NCBI RefSeq assembly: GCF_003335085.1
Contig: NZ_QPEJ01000018.1
Location: 901,488-965,487, forward strand
Length of the DNA stretch: 64,000 nt
From: Polaribacter sp. WD7
GTDB lineage: Bacteria; Bacteroidota; Bacteroidia; Flavobacteriales; Flavobacteriaceae
Direction of reading: 5' to 3'
The notes under the pieces are model-generated. The model searched no databases. It was given only the letters and a program-made list of their open reading frames with translations, and was not told the origin of the DNA. Both the position numbers and the translations under genes were made by a program. Position 1 is the first letter of the stretch. Each line of letters opens with the position of its first letter. This document shows positions 36,487 to 46,444 of the stretch, piece after piece.

Positions 36487-37953
36487 ATGAAAAAAATTAT
36501 AGTAGTATTACTTTTAACTTTAGCGATTACATCTTGTAAAGCTCAAAAGACGACAGAAAGTAAAGATAGCTCACAACCCAATGTGTTGGTTTTTTATGTG
36601 GATGATTTAAGGGCAGAATTAGGATGCTATGGAAGTGAGACAGCCATAACACCAAATATAGATCAATTAGCCAGTGATGGTGTTTTATTTAATAAAGCAT
36701 ATACACAACAAGCTATTTGTGCGCCTTCAAGAATGAGCACTCTAACGGGTTTACGTCCAGAAACATTGGGGATTTATAGCATTTTTACACCACTTCGAAA
36801 AGTACATAAAGATGTAGTATCTATGCCACAATTGTTTAATAAAAATGGTTACAAAACAGTAAGTATTGGTAAGGTGTATCATCATAGTTCAGACGATAAA
36901 AAAGAGTGGTCTGTGTATTACGGGAAAGAAGCAAATACTTACAACGATCCAAAAAATATAGCAATAATTGAGCAATTAAAAAAAGAAGGGAAAAACCCAA
37001 AAGGACCTGCTTTTGATGCTGCAGATGTTAGTGATGAAGCCTATAAGGATGGACGAGCAGCTAAATATGCTATTGAAACTTTAGAAAAATTAAAAGATGA
37101 TAAATTTTTAATGTTTGTTGGCTTAAGCAAACCACATTTGCCTTTTAACGCACCAAAAAAATATTGGGATTTATACGATAAAAGTAAATTTAAAATTCCG
37201 TCTAGAGAAAAACCTGAAGGCATTTACAGACTATCATTAACTAAATGGGGAGAGTTAAAAGGGTATCATGGTATTCCAAAAGAAGGAGATTTAGACGATA
37301 ATTTAACGCGCAATTTGATTCACGGATATCATGCTTCAATTAGTTACATAGATGCACAAATTGGTAAGGTAATGCAAACGCTTGAAGATTTAGATTTACG
37401 TAAAAACACGATGATTGTTTTTATGAGCGACCACGGGTATAAAATTGGAGAATACGGTGCATGGTGTAAACATTCTAATATGGAAATAGACACAAGAGTG
37501 CCATTAATTATTAGTAGAGAAACCAACTATAGAAAAAGAAAAGCAGGTAAAACATCAGATGCTTTGGTAGAAAATGTAGATTTATTTTCAACCTTAGTAG
37601 ATATTTGTGGTTTTGAAGCCATACCTTCTGATGGTAAAAGTTTAGTTCCTGTAATTGATAATCCAAAGCAAAAATGGGATCCTATAGCAACAAGTGTTTA
37701 CGGAAGAGGTAAAAAAATAATGGGTGTTACAGCTACCGACGGAAAATGGCGTTACACAGAATGGAGAGATGCTAAAACGCACGCTATTTTAGGTGCAGAA
37801 TTGTTTGAACATAAAGATAACTTATTGTCTTTTGTAAATCTTTCTGGAAATAAAAAATATCAGGAGGTAGAACAACGAATGAAAAAACTTTTAGAAACTC
37901 AATTTTCTAGAAATGACCAGCCTTTCCTTCAAAATGACCAACCAAGAAGATAA
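36487..37953 (+). CDS. Type I sulfatase, iduronate-2-sulfatase-like (S1_7 type), lipoprotein
   Basis: 488 aa. The lipobox is TSC (Cys17). The metal motif is [13 protein letters not shown], the formylglycine motif C-A-P-S-R (Cys78), and the '[10 protein letters not shown]' and '[19 protein letters not shown]' blocks are characteristic of iduronate-2-sulfatase relatives. S1_7 members are known from ulvan loci. It is the last gene of the GH78-sulfatase operon. No strong terminator follows; there is only a weak AT-rich hairpin near 37983-38004. Confidence 0.88.
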   Translation: MKKIIVVLLLTLAITSCKAQKTTESKDSSQPNVLVFYVDDLRAELGCYGSETAITPNIDQLASDGVLFNKAYTQQAICAPSRMSTLTGLRPETLGIYSIFTPLRKVHKDVVSMPQLFNKNGYKTVSIGKVYHHSSDDKKEWSVYYGKEANTYNDPKNIAIIEQLKKEGKNPKGPAFDAADVSDEAYKDGRAAKYAIETLEKLKDDKFLMFVGLSKPHLPFNAPKKYWDLYDKSKFKIPSREKPEGIYRLSLTKWGELKGYHGIPKEGDLDDNLTRNLIHGYHASISYIDAQIGKVMQTLEDLDLRKNTMIVFMSDHGYKIGEYGAWCKHSNMEIDTRVPLIISRETNYRKRKAGKTSDALVENVDLFSTLVDICGFEAIPSDGKSLVPVIDNPKQKWDPIATSVYGRGKKIMGVTATDGKWRYTEWRDAKTHAILGAELFEHKDNLLSFVNLSGNKKYQEVEQRMKKLLETQFSRNDQPFLQNDQPRR

Positions 37954-38075
37954 ATAATTCGGTATAAATATCAATATAGTATAAAAAAGTGTTAAAAAAC
38001 TTTTAGTTACCTTATTTCAGACTTTTATATTGGTATATCTGTCTAGTTTTGTGTTAAACATTAACTAAAATTATT

Positions 38076-39116
38076 ATGATAGAGTTTATCAAACTAGATG
38101 CCAATTCTATGGTGCCTAAGTATATGCAGATTATAGATTCTATAATCTACAACATTACAGTAGGAAACGTTAAAATAGGAGATAAAATACCTTCAATTAA
38201 TAAGTTAAGTGAAGAGTTTTATTTATCAAGAGATACCGTAGAAAGGGCGTATAGCGTTTTAAAAAAACGAAAAGTTGTTGTTTCTGTTCATGGTAAAGGA
38301 ACATATGTTTCCCAAAATCAGATAAATTCAAAACAGAATGTTTTGTTTTTGGTAAATAAGTTAAGTACCTTTAAAATGAAAGTGTACGATTCATTTGTAA
38401 AAGAAATTGGAGACAATTATCAAGTAGATTTACACAGTTATCACTGTGATGAATCATTGTTTTTAGAACTTTTAACAAAGTACAAATCAACTTATGATTA
38501 CTATGTAATTGTTCCTCATTTCAGATCAAAAACTTTATTGCATAAAAATAGTACAGACAAAGTAAGTGCTATTATTAATGATTTACCCAAAAACAACTTG
38601 GTACTACTAGATAATAAAGAACATAATATAAAAGGAGATTTTATTGAAGTTTCTCAAGATTATGAAAAAGACATCATATCAGCTTTAGAAGCAGCAAAAG
38701 AAAAGATTGTTAAATACAATAAATTAACTTTAGTATATCCTAAGTCTACTTTTTACCCGTACCCGAGAAAAATACTAACGGGATTTAAAAAATATTGTAC
38801 CCAAAATAATTTTAAATTTGAAATTATTGAGGAGGTGTCAAATGAAACCCCAGTAGATAGTAAAAGCTTGTTTATAACAATAGAAGAAAATGATTTAGTA
38901 AATATTGTTAATAAAGTTAGAGCTAATAATTATATTTTAGGAAAAGATGTAGGAGTAATCTCTTATAACGATACACCATTAAAACAACTTCTAGGTATCA
39001 CTGTAATTACTTCAGATTTCATTTCTATGGGATCCCAGGCAGCAAAAATGGTTTTGAAAAACAAAAAAGAAAAACAAAAAACCCCATTCAATTTTATAGA
39101 CAGAGAGTCGTTATAA
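38076..39116 (+). CDS. GntR-family transcriptional regulator with LacI-type sugar-binding domain
   Basis: 346 aa with no signal peptide. A GntR winged helix (residues about 10-85: 'IGDKIPSINKLSEEFYLSRDTVERAY' and 'VHGKGTYVS') is joined to a periplasmic-binding-protein-like effector domain (about 90-340, with 'VGVISYNDTPLKQLLG'). This class in Bacteroidetes senses sugars such as arabinose, fucose or rhamnose. It sits between the operons and the HTCS, and has its own terminator. A free rhamnose or xylose effector is likely but not shown. It could add a second, monosaccharide-driven layer of control. Confidence 0.9.
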   Translation: MIEFIKLDANSMVPKYMQIIDSIIYNITVGNVKIGDKIPSINKLSEEFYLSRDTVERAYSVLKKRKVVVSVHGKGTYVSQNQINSKQNVLFLVNKLSTFKMKVYDSFVKEIGDNYQVDLHSYHCDESLFLELLTKYKSTYDYYVIVPHFRSKTLLHKNSTDKVSAIINDLPKNNLVLLDNKEHNIKGDFIEVSQDYEKDIISALEAAKEKIVKYNKLTLVYPKSTFYPYPRKILTGFKKYCTQNNFKFEIIEEVSNETPVDSKSLFITIEENDLVNIVNKVRANNYILGKDVGVISYNDTPLKQLLGITVITSDFISMGSQAAKMVLKNKKEKQKTPFNFIDRESL

Positions 39117-39139
39117 AATAATTTTGCATAAACAATAAT

Positions 39140-39178
39140 AAAAGGAAGTCTTAATTAAGAAGACTTCCTTTTTTTTTA
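39140..39178 (+). terminator. Rho-independent terminator after the GntR gene
   Basis: AAAGGAAGTCTT (39141-39152) and AAGACTTCCTTT (39160-39171) form a perfect stem. A T-run of nine follows. Confidence 0.9.
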
Positions 39179-39243
39179 AGAATAGTATTCAAATTCAAAT
39201 CTATTTTTTACCTTCGAAACAATATTTAAAATTAAAATTGGAA

Positions 39244-42200
39244 ATGAAGTTTTTAATAAAACAAAAACTAATTTTAGTATTCTTAAGTTGTTGTGTCAAT
39301 ATTTTATCGGCACAAATAAGTGATTTTAATTTCAGAAATATAAATATATCTAATGGGTTGTCTAACAATACAGTTGCATCTATACAACAGGACAAGTTTG
39401 GTCAAATGTGGTTTGCAACAAGTAATGGTTTAAATAAATTTAACGGAAAAGAATTTACTGTATATAGAAATATCCCGAATAACAAAAATAGCATTAGTAG
39501 TAGTGAGATAATAAGTGTTTTAGTAGATAGAGAGGGGTTTGTTTGGGCAGGAACATTTAATGGGTTAAACAGATTTGACCCTAAAACCAATACATTTAAA
39601 CGCTATTACAAAATAACTTCAGACAAACATACCTTAACAAACGGATTGGTTATATGTAGTGCGGAAATGCGTGGAGGTAACATTTGGTTTGGTACTGCAA
39701 ATGGGATATCGATCTTTGAAAAAAATAAAAACAGATTTATTAGGTTTTTACAAGGTAATGCTAAGACTGGTTTCAACTATATAAATGACATTAGCCTAGA
39801 TAAAAAGGATAATGTTTGGTTGGCTACAAATAAAGGAATCATTAAGGTAGAAAAAAATAAAAATAACAAGTTTAAAACAAAAAGATATCTTTTTACCGAT
39901 GCAAAAAATAATTTTATTGTAAATGATTTACTCGAAATAAAACCAGGGATTATTGGTGTGGCAACAAAATATGATGGATTTCTTATTTTTGATGCTGAAA
40001 CTGAAAAATTTAGTAGGCCTAAACAAATTGAAGTGCCTACTAATATAGATGTAAGAGATCAAGAAGTTGATAATGATGGCAATCTATGGATTACAACCAC
40101 TACAGGGCTTTATATAGTAACACTAAATAAAAAAACCACTTTAATACAAGATGGTAATATTAGAAGTTTTGGTAACATTCAAAACGAAGTAAGAACAATT
40201 TATAAAGATAGAAATGGACTTATTTGGTTAGGAACCCAAAACGGGGGAGTAATGACTTGGGATAAGTCATATCAGAATTTCTTGCATTTTAAAAATAAGA
40301 ACCTTATCAACAATATTACAAATAGTATTGTATCAGATAATAAAAACAATATATACTTTGCTACTGAAGGAGGTGTTGTTAATCTATTAAATAAGAGTGG
40401 TGAAATCACAGAAATTTTTAGAATACAAAATCAAGAAAAAACCATACAGTATCCTATACAATCTCTGTATATACATAATTCTGATCTATTGTTTATAGGT
40501 ACATCTAATAAAGGAGTTATAGTTTATGATGTAAAATTAAAGAAAAAAAGAACCGATATAATTTCTCAAGAACTAAGTAATTATATAGACAATGTTATCG
40601 TTTTTGATATAAAAGAAGATACTGAAGGAAATCTATATATAGGTACTTTTGGCAAAGGTCTTGTTAAGTATAACTTGAAAAATAAAAACTTAAAAGTTTA
40701 TACTAGGCCTCAATTGGCAACCAATATAATTAAATCTATACATATAGATGAAAAAGGTAATTTGTTGGTAGCGGGTATTGGAGGTTTAACAAAATTAGAA
40801 TTTGATAAAGATAAAGAGTTAACATTTAAAAATTACTTTAAAAAAACCTTTGTAACCTTTAATGTTAGTAGTGTTTATAAAGATAAAAATAATAATATTT
40901 GGGCCGGAACCACAACAAGGGGATTGTATAAATATATAGGTAATGATTTTAAGAAAATTACTATTTCAAAGAAAAATAAAATTTCTACTGTCAATTCAAT
41001 TTTAGAAGGAGAAAAAGGAGTTTTATGGATGAGCACAGATAAGGGGATTGTAAAATACAACTCGCAAACAAAAAAAAGTACTATTTACAACCAACGAAAC
41101 AATATCCCCAATATTGATTTTAGACAAAACTCAGCCATAAAAGTAGGAACTCAATTTTATTTTGGAGATTTACAAGGAGTCACAACATTCAATTCTGAGA
41201 AAATAACTAAAACTAAAGAAGTACCCAAAGTAGTATTGTCTAATTTAAAGATAAAAAATGAAGCAGTAACGATAGATGGAGAAGACAGAATTTTATCTAA
41301 AAGTTTAAATTATACAGAAAAAGTAGAGCTACGTCATAACAATTCTAATTTCTCAGTTAGTTATGCGTTACCAAATTATATCAATTCTAATGACAATCAA
41401 TATGCTTATAGGTTAAGAGGATTAGATAATAGTTGGACATACACCAAGCAAAATGAAGCCTTTTTTACGCTTCAAACTGCTGGAACTTATGTATTTCAGG
41501 TTAAAGGAGCAAATCATGACGGGATTTGGAGCAAAAGAGTAACAAGGCTTATAATTATTATACATCCAGCACCTTGGAAAACTTGGTGGGCTTACACAAT
41601 TTATTTTATAGTAGTCTTTGGAATGTTTTATGGTATTGCATGGATTTTACAATCTAAATCAAGACTAAAAAATAAGTTAGAATTAGAGTATATAGCTAAC
41701 AAAAAAAATGAAGATTTAAATAAAGCAAAACTAGAATTTTTTACCAATATCTCTCATGAATTTAGAACTCCACTAACACTCATCATAGGGCCTCTTCAAA
41801 ATATATTAAGTAATTACACTGGGTCAAATGAAATCTACAAGAAATTAAAAATAATAGAAAGTAGTACCAATCATCTTTTAAGATTAATTAATAGATTGAT
41901 GGATTTTAGAAAATTAGAAAGTAATCAGTTTCAGCTAGAAGCAGCAGAAGGTAACATCGTTAAGTTTTTAAAAGAAATTTTTCTATCTTTTTCAGAACAC
42001 GCTAAAGATGGTAATTATATATATGAATTTATCACATCAGAAGAAGAAATTTTGGTGTATTATGATAGATATAAATTAGAGCGTGTTTTTTTTAATTTAA
42101 TTTCAAATGCCTTTAGATACACTAAAAAAGGAGGCGAAATTTATCTTAAGATTAAACAAATAGAGAAAAAAATAGTGATAACTGTTGAAGATTCTGGAGT

Positions 42201-43305
42201 TGGAATAGCAGAAGAATTTGTAGATAAAATTTTTGATCGTTTTTTTGAAGTTGCCATTCATAAAGAAACTGAGGGTAATTATGTTAAAGGAACTGGTATT
42301 GGGCTGTCTATAGCTAAAAATATTGTAAAATTACATCATGGAGAAATAACAGTTGAAAATTTAAAACCTAAAGGAGCTAAATTTTCTGTAGTGCTTAAGT
42401 TAGGGCGCAATCATTTAAAAGATAAAGAAATTTTAAAGAATTATAAGAAGAGTGATGATGTTTCTCAATACGCTATTCAAATGAATATGCCAACGCAAGA
42501 GAAAAAAGAAGAAGTAAAAGATTTGTTAATAGAAGAAAAAGAATATACTATTTTAATAGTAGAAGATAATACGGTACTAAGGTCTTTTATTAAAGAAGTT
42601 TTGAAGCCAAAATATAACGTCTTACAAGCAGAGAATGGCAAAATAGCATTAAAAAAAGCCATAAAGTATTTACCTGATTTAATAATTAGTGATGTTGTAA
42701 TGCCAGAAATGGTAGGTACAGAACTTTGTTCTAAAATTAAAACAACCCTAGCTACAAGTCATATTCCTGTAATTTTATTAACTTCAAGAACCTCATTAAT
42801 ATACAAGTTTGAAGGCTTAGAAAGTGGAGCAGATGATTACATTACAAAACCTTTTAATTTAAAAGAATTTGACCTTAAAATTAAAAATATACTAAATTCA
42901 AAACAACACTTAAAAAACAAATTTAGTTCAGAAACCAATTTTAAATCTTTAGATATATCATTAACTTCTTTAGACCAAAAACTATTAGAAAAAGCGTTTA
43001 AAATAGTCAAAGAAAATATTTCTAATCCAGATTTTAATATTGCTCAATTTTCAGAAGATTTAGGGGTAAGTCGTTCTATGTTATTTACCAAAATCAAAGC
43101 TTGGGCAAATGCAACACCAAATGAGTTTATTCAAGAAATACGTTTAAATCACGCAGCTAAATTACTAGAACTAGATAAGTTTAGTGTTTCAGAGGTGGGT
43201 TATAAAGTTGGTTTTAAAAGACCTAAATATTTTAGTCAATGCTTTAAGAAAAAGTACGGGACTACACCTTCAGAATTTTCTAAAAAATTCACAAATAAAG
43301 ATTAA
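39244..43305 (+). CDS. Hybrid two-component system (HTCS) regulator
   Basis: 1353 aa from the ATG at 39244; a TTG two codons earlier is possible but less likely. Signal peptide ending LSAQ (about residue 24), a large periplasmic double propeller with repeated 'LWIGT..G' type motifs (about 25-650), a Y_Y_Y domain (about 690-770), one membrane helix (about 781-802), a histidine kinase with phospho-acceptor His838 in SHEFRTPL and ATP-binding boxes (VEDSGVGIA, GTGIGLSIA), a receiver domain with Asp1150, and an AraC-type HTH at the end. It senses an oligosaccharide in the periplasm and activates the PUL. The operator motif described for sites A-G is proposed to be its binding site. Confidence 0.96.
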   Translation: MKFLIKQKLILVFLSCCVNILSAQISDFNFRNINISNGLSNNTVASIQQDKFGQMWFATSNGLNKFNGKEFTVYRNIPNNKNSISSSEIISVLVDREGFVWAGTFNGLNRFDPKTNTFKRYYKITSDKHTLTNGLVICSAEMRGGNIWFGTANGISIFEKNKNRFIRFLQGNAKTGFNYINDISLDKKDNVWLATNKGIIKVEKNKNNKFKTKRYLFTDAKNNFIVNDLLEIKPGIIGVATKYDGFLIFDAETEKFSRPKQIEVPTNIDVRDQEVDNDGNLWITTTTGLYIVTLNKKTTLIQDGNIRSFGNIQNEVRTIYKDRNGLIWLGTQNGGVMTWDKSYQNFLHFKNKNLINNITNSIVSDNKNNIYFATEGGVVNLLNKSGEITEIFRIQNQEKTIQYPIQSLYIHNSDLLFIGTSNKGVIVYDVKLKKKRTDIISQELSNYIDNVIVFDIKEDTEGNLYIGTFGKGLVKYNLKNKNLKVYTRPQLATNIIKSIHIDEKGNLLVAGIGGLTKLEFDKDKELTFKNYFKKTFVTFNVSSVYKDKNNNIWAGTTTRGLYKYIGNDFKKITISKKNKISTVNSILEGEKGVLWMSTDKGIVKYNSQTKKSTIYNQRNNIPNIDFRQNSAIKVGTQFYFGDLQGVTTFNSEKITKTKEVPKVVLSNLKIKNEAVTIDGEDRILSKSLNYTEKVELRHNNSNFSVSYALPNYINSNDNQYAYRLRGLDNSWTYTKQNEAFFTLQTAGTYVFQVKGANHDGIWSKRVTRLIIIIHPAPWKTWWAYTIYFIVVFGMFYGIAWILQSKSRLKNKLELEYIANKKNEDLNKAKLEFFTNISHEFRTPLTLIIGPLQNILSNYTGSNEIYKKLKIIESSTNHLLRLINRLMDFRKLESNQFQLEAAEGNIVKFLKEIFLSFSEHAKDGNYIYEFITSEEEILVYYDRYKLERVFFNLISNAFRYTKKGGEIYLKIKQIEKKIVITVEDSGVGIAEEFVDKIFDRFFEVAIHKETEGNYVKGTGIGLSIAKNIVKLHHGEITVENLKPKGAKFSVVLKLGRNHLKDKEILKNYKKSDDVSQYAIQMNMPTQEKKEEVKDLLIEEKEYTILIVEDNTVLRSFIKEVLKPKYNVLQAENGKIALKKAIKYLPDLIISDVVMPEMVGTELCSKIKTTLATSHIPVILLTSRTSLIYKFEGLESGADDYITKPFNLKEFDLKIKNILNSKQHLKNKFSSETNFKSLDISLTSLDQKLLEKAFKIVKENISNPDFNIAQFSEDLGVSRSMLFTKIKAWANATPNEFIQEIRLNHAAKLLELDKFSVSEVGYKVGFKRPKYFSQCFKKKYGTTPSEFSKKFTNKD

Positions 43306-43332
43306 TAATAAAACGTGTTTGTGCAACCTACA

Positions 43333-43375
43333 TAACACTACAGGATTATTAATAGATTTTAAAAAATTATGTTTG
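43333..43375 (+). promoter_or_regulatory. Candidate HTCS operator plus -7 element for the 43404-61070 operon (site C)
   Basis: TAACACTACAGGATTA (43333-43348) is almost identical to site B. TATGTTTG (43368-43375) matches TAnnTTTG fully and starts 25 bp after the GG at 43343. Confidence 0.7.
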
Positions 43376-43403
43376 TTAATTAGCACCAGAACAATTAACA
43401 AAC

Positions 43404-46400
43404 ATGAAAAAATTTTTTGTAGCCCTATTTTTTTCTTTAGGAGTTTCTTTGATGTACAGTCAAAGAATTGAAACCAACTTTAATAACAACTGGAATTTTA
43501 TTTTAGAAGACAATCCATCGTTTTCAAAAGAAAATGTTGATGATATCAATTGGAAAAACCTAAACGTTCCACACGATTGGTCATTTGAAAAAGGGGTAAG
43601 AAAAGGAGGTGACCAAGGTCAAGGTGGAGGTTATCACGATGGTGGAATTGGTTGGTACAGAAAATACTTCAATATTAAAAAAGAAAGCCTATCAAAAATC
43701 ACCTACATCAATTTTGATGGCGTGTATATGAATAGCGAAGTTTGGATTAATGGAAATTACATTGCAAAAAGACCTTACGGATATATTAGTTTTAGATACG
43801 ATATTTCAAAATACTTAAAAGAAGGAAAAAATACTATTGCAGTGAGAGTAGATAATGCTTTAGAACCTTCTGCAAGGTGGTATCATCCGTGTGGAATATA
43901 CGCACCTGTAAAATTGATTGAGGTAAACAAAACCCACATTCAACCCAACAGCATTTTTATAAAAACACCTTCCATCAATAAAAATAAAGCACAGGTTGTG
44001 GTTGATGCTGCAATTAATGGAGAAATTAAAAAGTTGAAATATGAAGTAAAACTATTCTCTCCAGAAGGAAAAGAGTTGACCAATAATTGTGAAAAACTAG
44101 AAAATACAAATCCATCATATCAGTTTGAAATAGAGAATCCACAATTATGGAGTCCAGAAAGTCCAACGCTATACAAAGCAGTGACTCAAATTTTAGATGG
44201 TAAAAAAGTAATTGATGAAATAGAAACAAGGTTCGGATTCAAAACCGTAAAATGGGAAACCAAAACAGGTTTTTGGCTAAATGGAGAAAACGTAAAACTA
44301 AAAGGTGTTTGCGAACATTGGGAAGGCGGACCAGTAGGTGGTGCTTGGACAAAACCAATGTTACGTTGGAAATTACAGTCCTTAAAAGACATGGGAATCA
44401 ATGCCATTCGTCCCTCTCATAACCCAACACCACCGATGTTTTACGATATCTGTGATGAAATTGGGTTGTTGGTTATGGATGAAATTTTTGATGGTTGGCA
44501 TAAAAAAGCACCACAAGATTACGGAAAACAAGCCTTTGATGAATGGTGGAAACGCGATGTAAAAGAATGGATTACAAGAGATAGAAATCACGCCAGTATT
44601 TTTGTATGGAGTTTAGGTAACGAAACACATAGTGATGTTGCCCCAGAAATGGTGGAATTTGGAAGAAATTTAGATCCAACACGATTGTTTACTTCAGGTG
44701 CAGGAAATCCAGAAGATATGGACATTCAAGGGGTAAACGGTGGTTCAGAAACCAAATCTTTTATAGATAATAAAATTCAAAAAGGATTAGAAAAACCATT
44801 CATCTCTACAGAAGCACCTCATACTTGGCAAACTAGAGGGTACTACAGAACGCAAACTTGGTGGCGCGATAACGAATTACCAGGAACTTACGAATTACCC
44901 AATTTAACAGAAAAAGAAATTTTCTTTTACGAAGGCATCAATCCTAAAAACTGGCGTAATAGAAAACAAAGTTTCAATTCGTCTTATGATAATACAACAG
45001 TAAGAGTTTCTGCAAGAAAATATTGGGAAGTTGTTCGTGACAATCCTTGGCATAGTGGAAATTTTAGATGGACAGGTTTTGATTATTATGGAGAAGCTGG
45101 TTTGGTACATGGCGGTTTACCTTTTAATTTATTTATGGGTGGCGCTTTAGACGTAGCTGGATTTAAAAAAGATTTATTCCATTTTTATAGAAGTCAATGG
45201 ACAACTGAACCTATGATACACATGTTGCCACATTGGTCGCATCCAAGAATGGAAAAGGGAACGGTTATTCCTGTTTGGGTATATTCTAATGCCGATGAGG
45301 TAGAATTATTTTTAAACGGAAAATCTTTAGGAAAAGATAAACCAGGAATGGTTTGGAACGAAATGCAATGCGAATGGATGGTGCCTTACCAAGAAGGGAA
45401 ACTAGAAGCGGTAGCGTATATTGATGGTAAGGAAGTAAAAAGAACCTCATTTTCTACAGCCAAACAGCCTTCAAAATTAAAGACAAGTTTGCAGAAATTA
45501 GCAGGAGAAGGTAATTTTGAAGCAAGTTACATCATCACATCAGAAAGTTTAGATAGCAACAACAGTTTGTATCCTTACGGAGAAAATAAGGTATATTATA
45601 ATATTCAAGGTGATGTAAACAAGGTTTCTATGGAAAATGGAAATCCTATAGACCAAACTAGTAGAACAAAATCAGATTACAGAGCATTGTTTTTTGGAAA
45701 AACAAGATTGTTTTTAAGAGAACAACCAAATGCAAAAAATGCGACTATTGTTACTGCATCAATTTTAGGAGATAAAGCACTGTACATTTCAAATCTAATA
45801 AGTATTAATGCAGCTTCAGTTCAAGTTTTAGGCGAAAATAAGTCTTCAAATTTAGAAATTCTATACACTTTAAATGGAGAAAACCCAGAAACAAATGGGC
45901 TAGAGTATAAAGGTGCTTTTGAAATTTCAGATGGTACAACCGTAAAAGCTATTGTAAAACAAAACGGAAAAGTGGTTTTACATATGGAAGAAATTTTTGG
46001 TAAAAATGAAGGCTTGTTTTGGGGAGATGAACATTCTAAAGACATGTGGATTGGAAGAGGTATAAATATTTCTGCCGAAGAGGGTATTCTTGAAGGCGAT
46101 ACAAAAGTAAGTAACCAAGCGCGCCGTTATAAAGGTAGCGGTTTTGTGAGATTTGATGGAAAAGAAGGTGCAATAACATTTTACCAAGAAAACGACGGTG
46201 AAGAAGGTGATTACAGTATGCGTTTTAGATACATGCATAATAATGAAGGGAAATTGCATACTATGAAATTGTATTTGAATGATGAATTTGTAAGGACTTT
46301 GGAATTCAAACCAACTGGCGGTTGGGAAAAAGAATGGAAGTTTGTGCCTGCTATATTAAGGCTTAAAGCTGGAGCGAATAATATTAGGATAGAAACAACT

Positions 46401-46442
46401 GGAGAGAGCGGACCTTATATTGATGAGCTGTTTATTGATTAG
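43404..46442 (+). CDS. GH2 glycoside hydrolase with C-terminal accessory domains
   Basis: 1012 aa with a signal peptide ending MYSQ (about residue 20). GH2 sugar-binding domain with 'PHDWSFEKG', Ig-like domain, and barrel with acid/base Glu407 (SLGNETHSD) and nucleophile Glu470 (ISTEAPHTW). After a GH2 C-terminal sandwich there is a chitobiase-like Ig domain ('LEILYTLNGENPETN', about 810-860) and a CBM6/35-like domain at the end ('YKGSGFVRF', 'ANNIRIETTGESGPYIDELFI'). The substrate is not readable; beta-galactosidase- or glucuronidase-like. It is the first gene of an eight-gene operon with gaps of only 0-7 bases. Confidence 0.87.
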   Translation: MKKFFVALFFSLGVSLMYSQRIETNFNNNWNFILEDNPSFSKENVDDINWKNLNVPHDWSFEKGVRKGGDQGQGGGYHDGGIGWYRKYFNIKKESLSKITYINFDGVYMNSEVWINGNYIAKRPYGYISFRYDISKYLKEGKNTIAVRVDNALEPSARWYHPCGIYAPVKLIEVNKTHIQPNSIFIKTPSINKNKAQVVVDAAINGEIKKLKYEVKLFSPEGKELTNNCEKLENTNPSYQFEIENPQLWSPESPTLYKAVTQILDGKKVIDEIETRFGFKTVKWETKTGFWLNGENVKLKGVCEHWEGGPVGGAWTKPMLRWKLQSLKDMGINAIRPSHNPTPPMFYDICDEIGLLVMDEIFDGWHKKAPQDYGKQAFDEWWKRDVKEWITRDRNHASIFVWSLGNETHSDVAPEMVEFGRNLDPTRLFTSGAGNPEDMDIQGVNGGSETKSFIDNKIQKGLEKPFISTEAPHTWQTRGYYRTQTWWRDNELPGTYELPNLTEKEIFFYEGINPKNWRNRKQSFNSSYDNTTVRVSARKYWEVVRDNPWHSGNFRWTGFDYYGEAGLVHGGLPFNLFMGGALDVAGFKKDLFHFYRSQWTTEPMIHMLPHWSHPRMEKGTVIPVWVYSNADEVELFLNGKSLGKDKPGMVWNEMQCEWMVPYQEGKLEAVAYIDGKEVKRTSFSTAKQPSKLKTSLQKLAGEGNFEASYIITSESLDSNNSLYPYGENKVYYNIQGDVNKVSMENGNPIDQTSRTKSDYRALFFGKTRLFLREQPNAKNATIVTASILGDKALYISNLISINAASVQVLGENKSSNLEILYTLNGENPETNGLEYKGAFEISDGTTVKAIVKQNGKVVLHMEEIFGKNEGLFWGDEHSKDMWIGRGINISAEEGILEGDTKVSNQARRYKGSGFVRFDGKEGAITFYQENDGEEGDYSMRFRYMHNNEGKLHTMKLYLNDEFVRTLEFKPTGGWEKEWKFVPAILRLKAGANNIRIETTGESGPYIDELFID

Positions 46443-46444
46443 TC

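Noticed and set aside
38030..38051. TTG plus TAGTTTTG as a full promoter for the GntR gene
   Set aside because: The -7 element is good, but the TTG is only 11 bp away, too close for the usual -33/-7 spacing, so only the -7 part is mentioned.
43184..43471. Plus-strand frame bridging the HTCS end and the GH2 start
   Set aside because: It lies in another frame across the end of one gene and site C, with no recognisable protein features.
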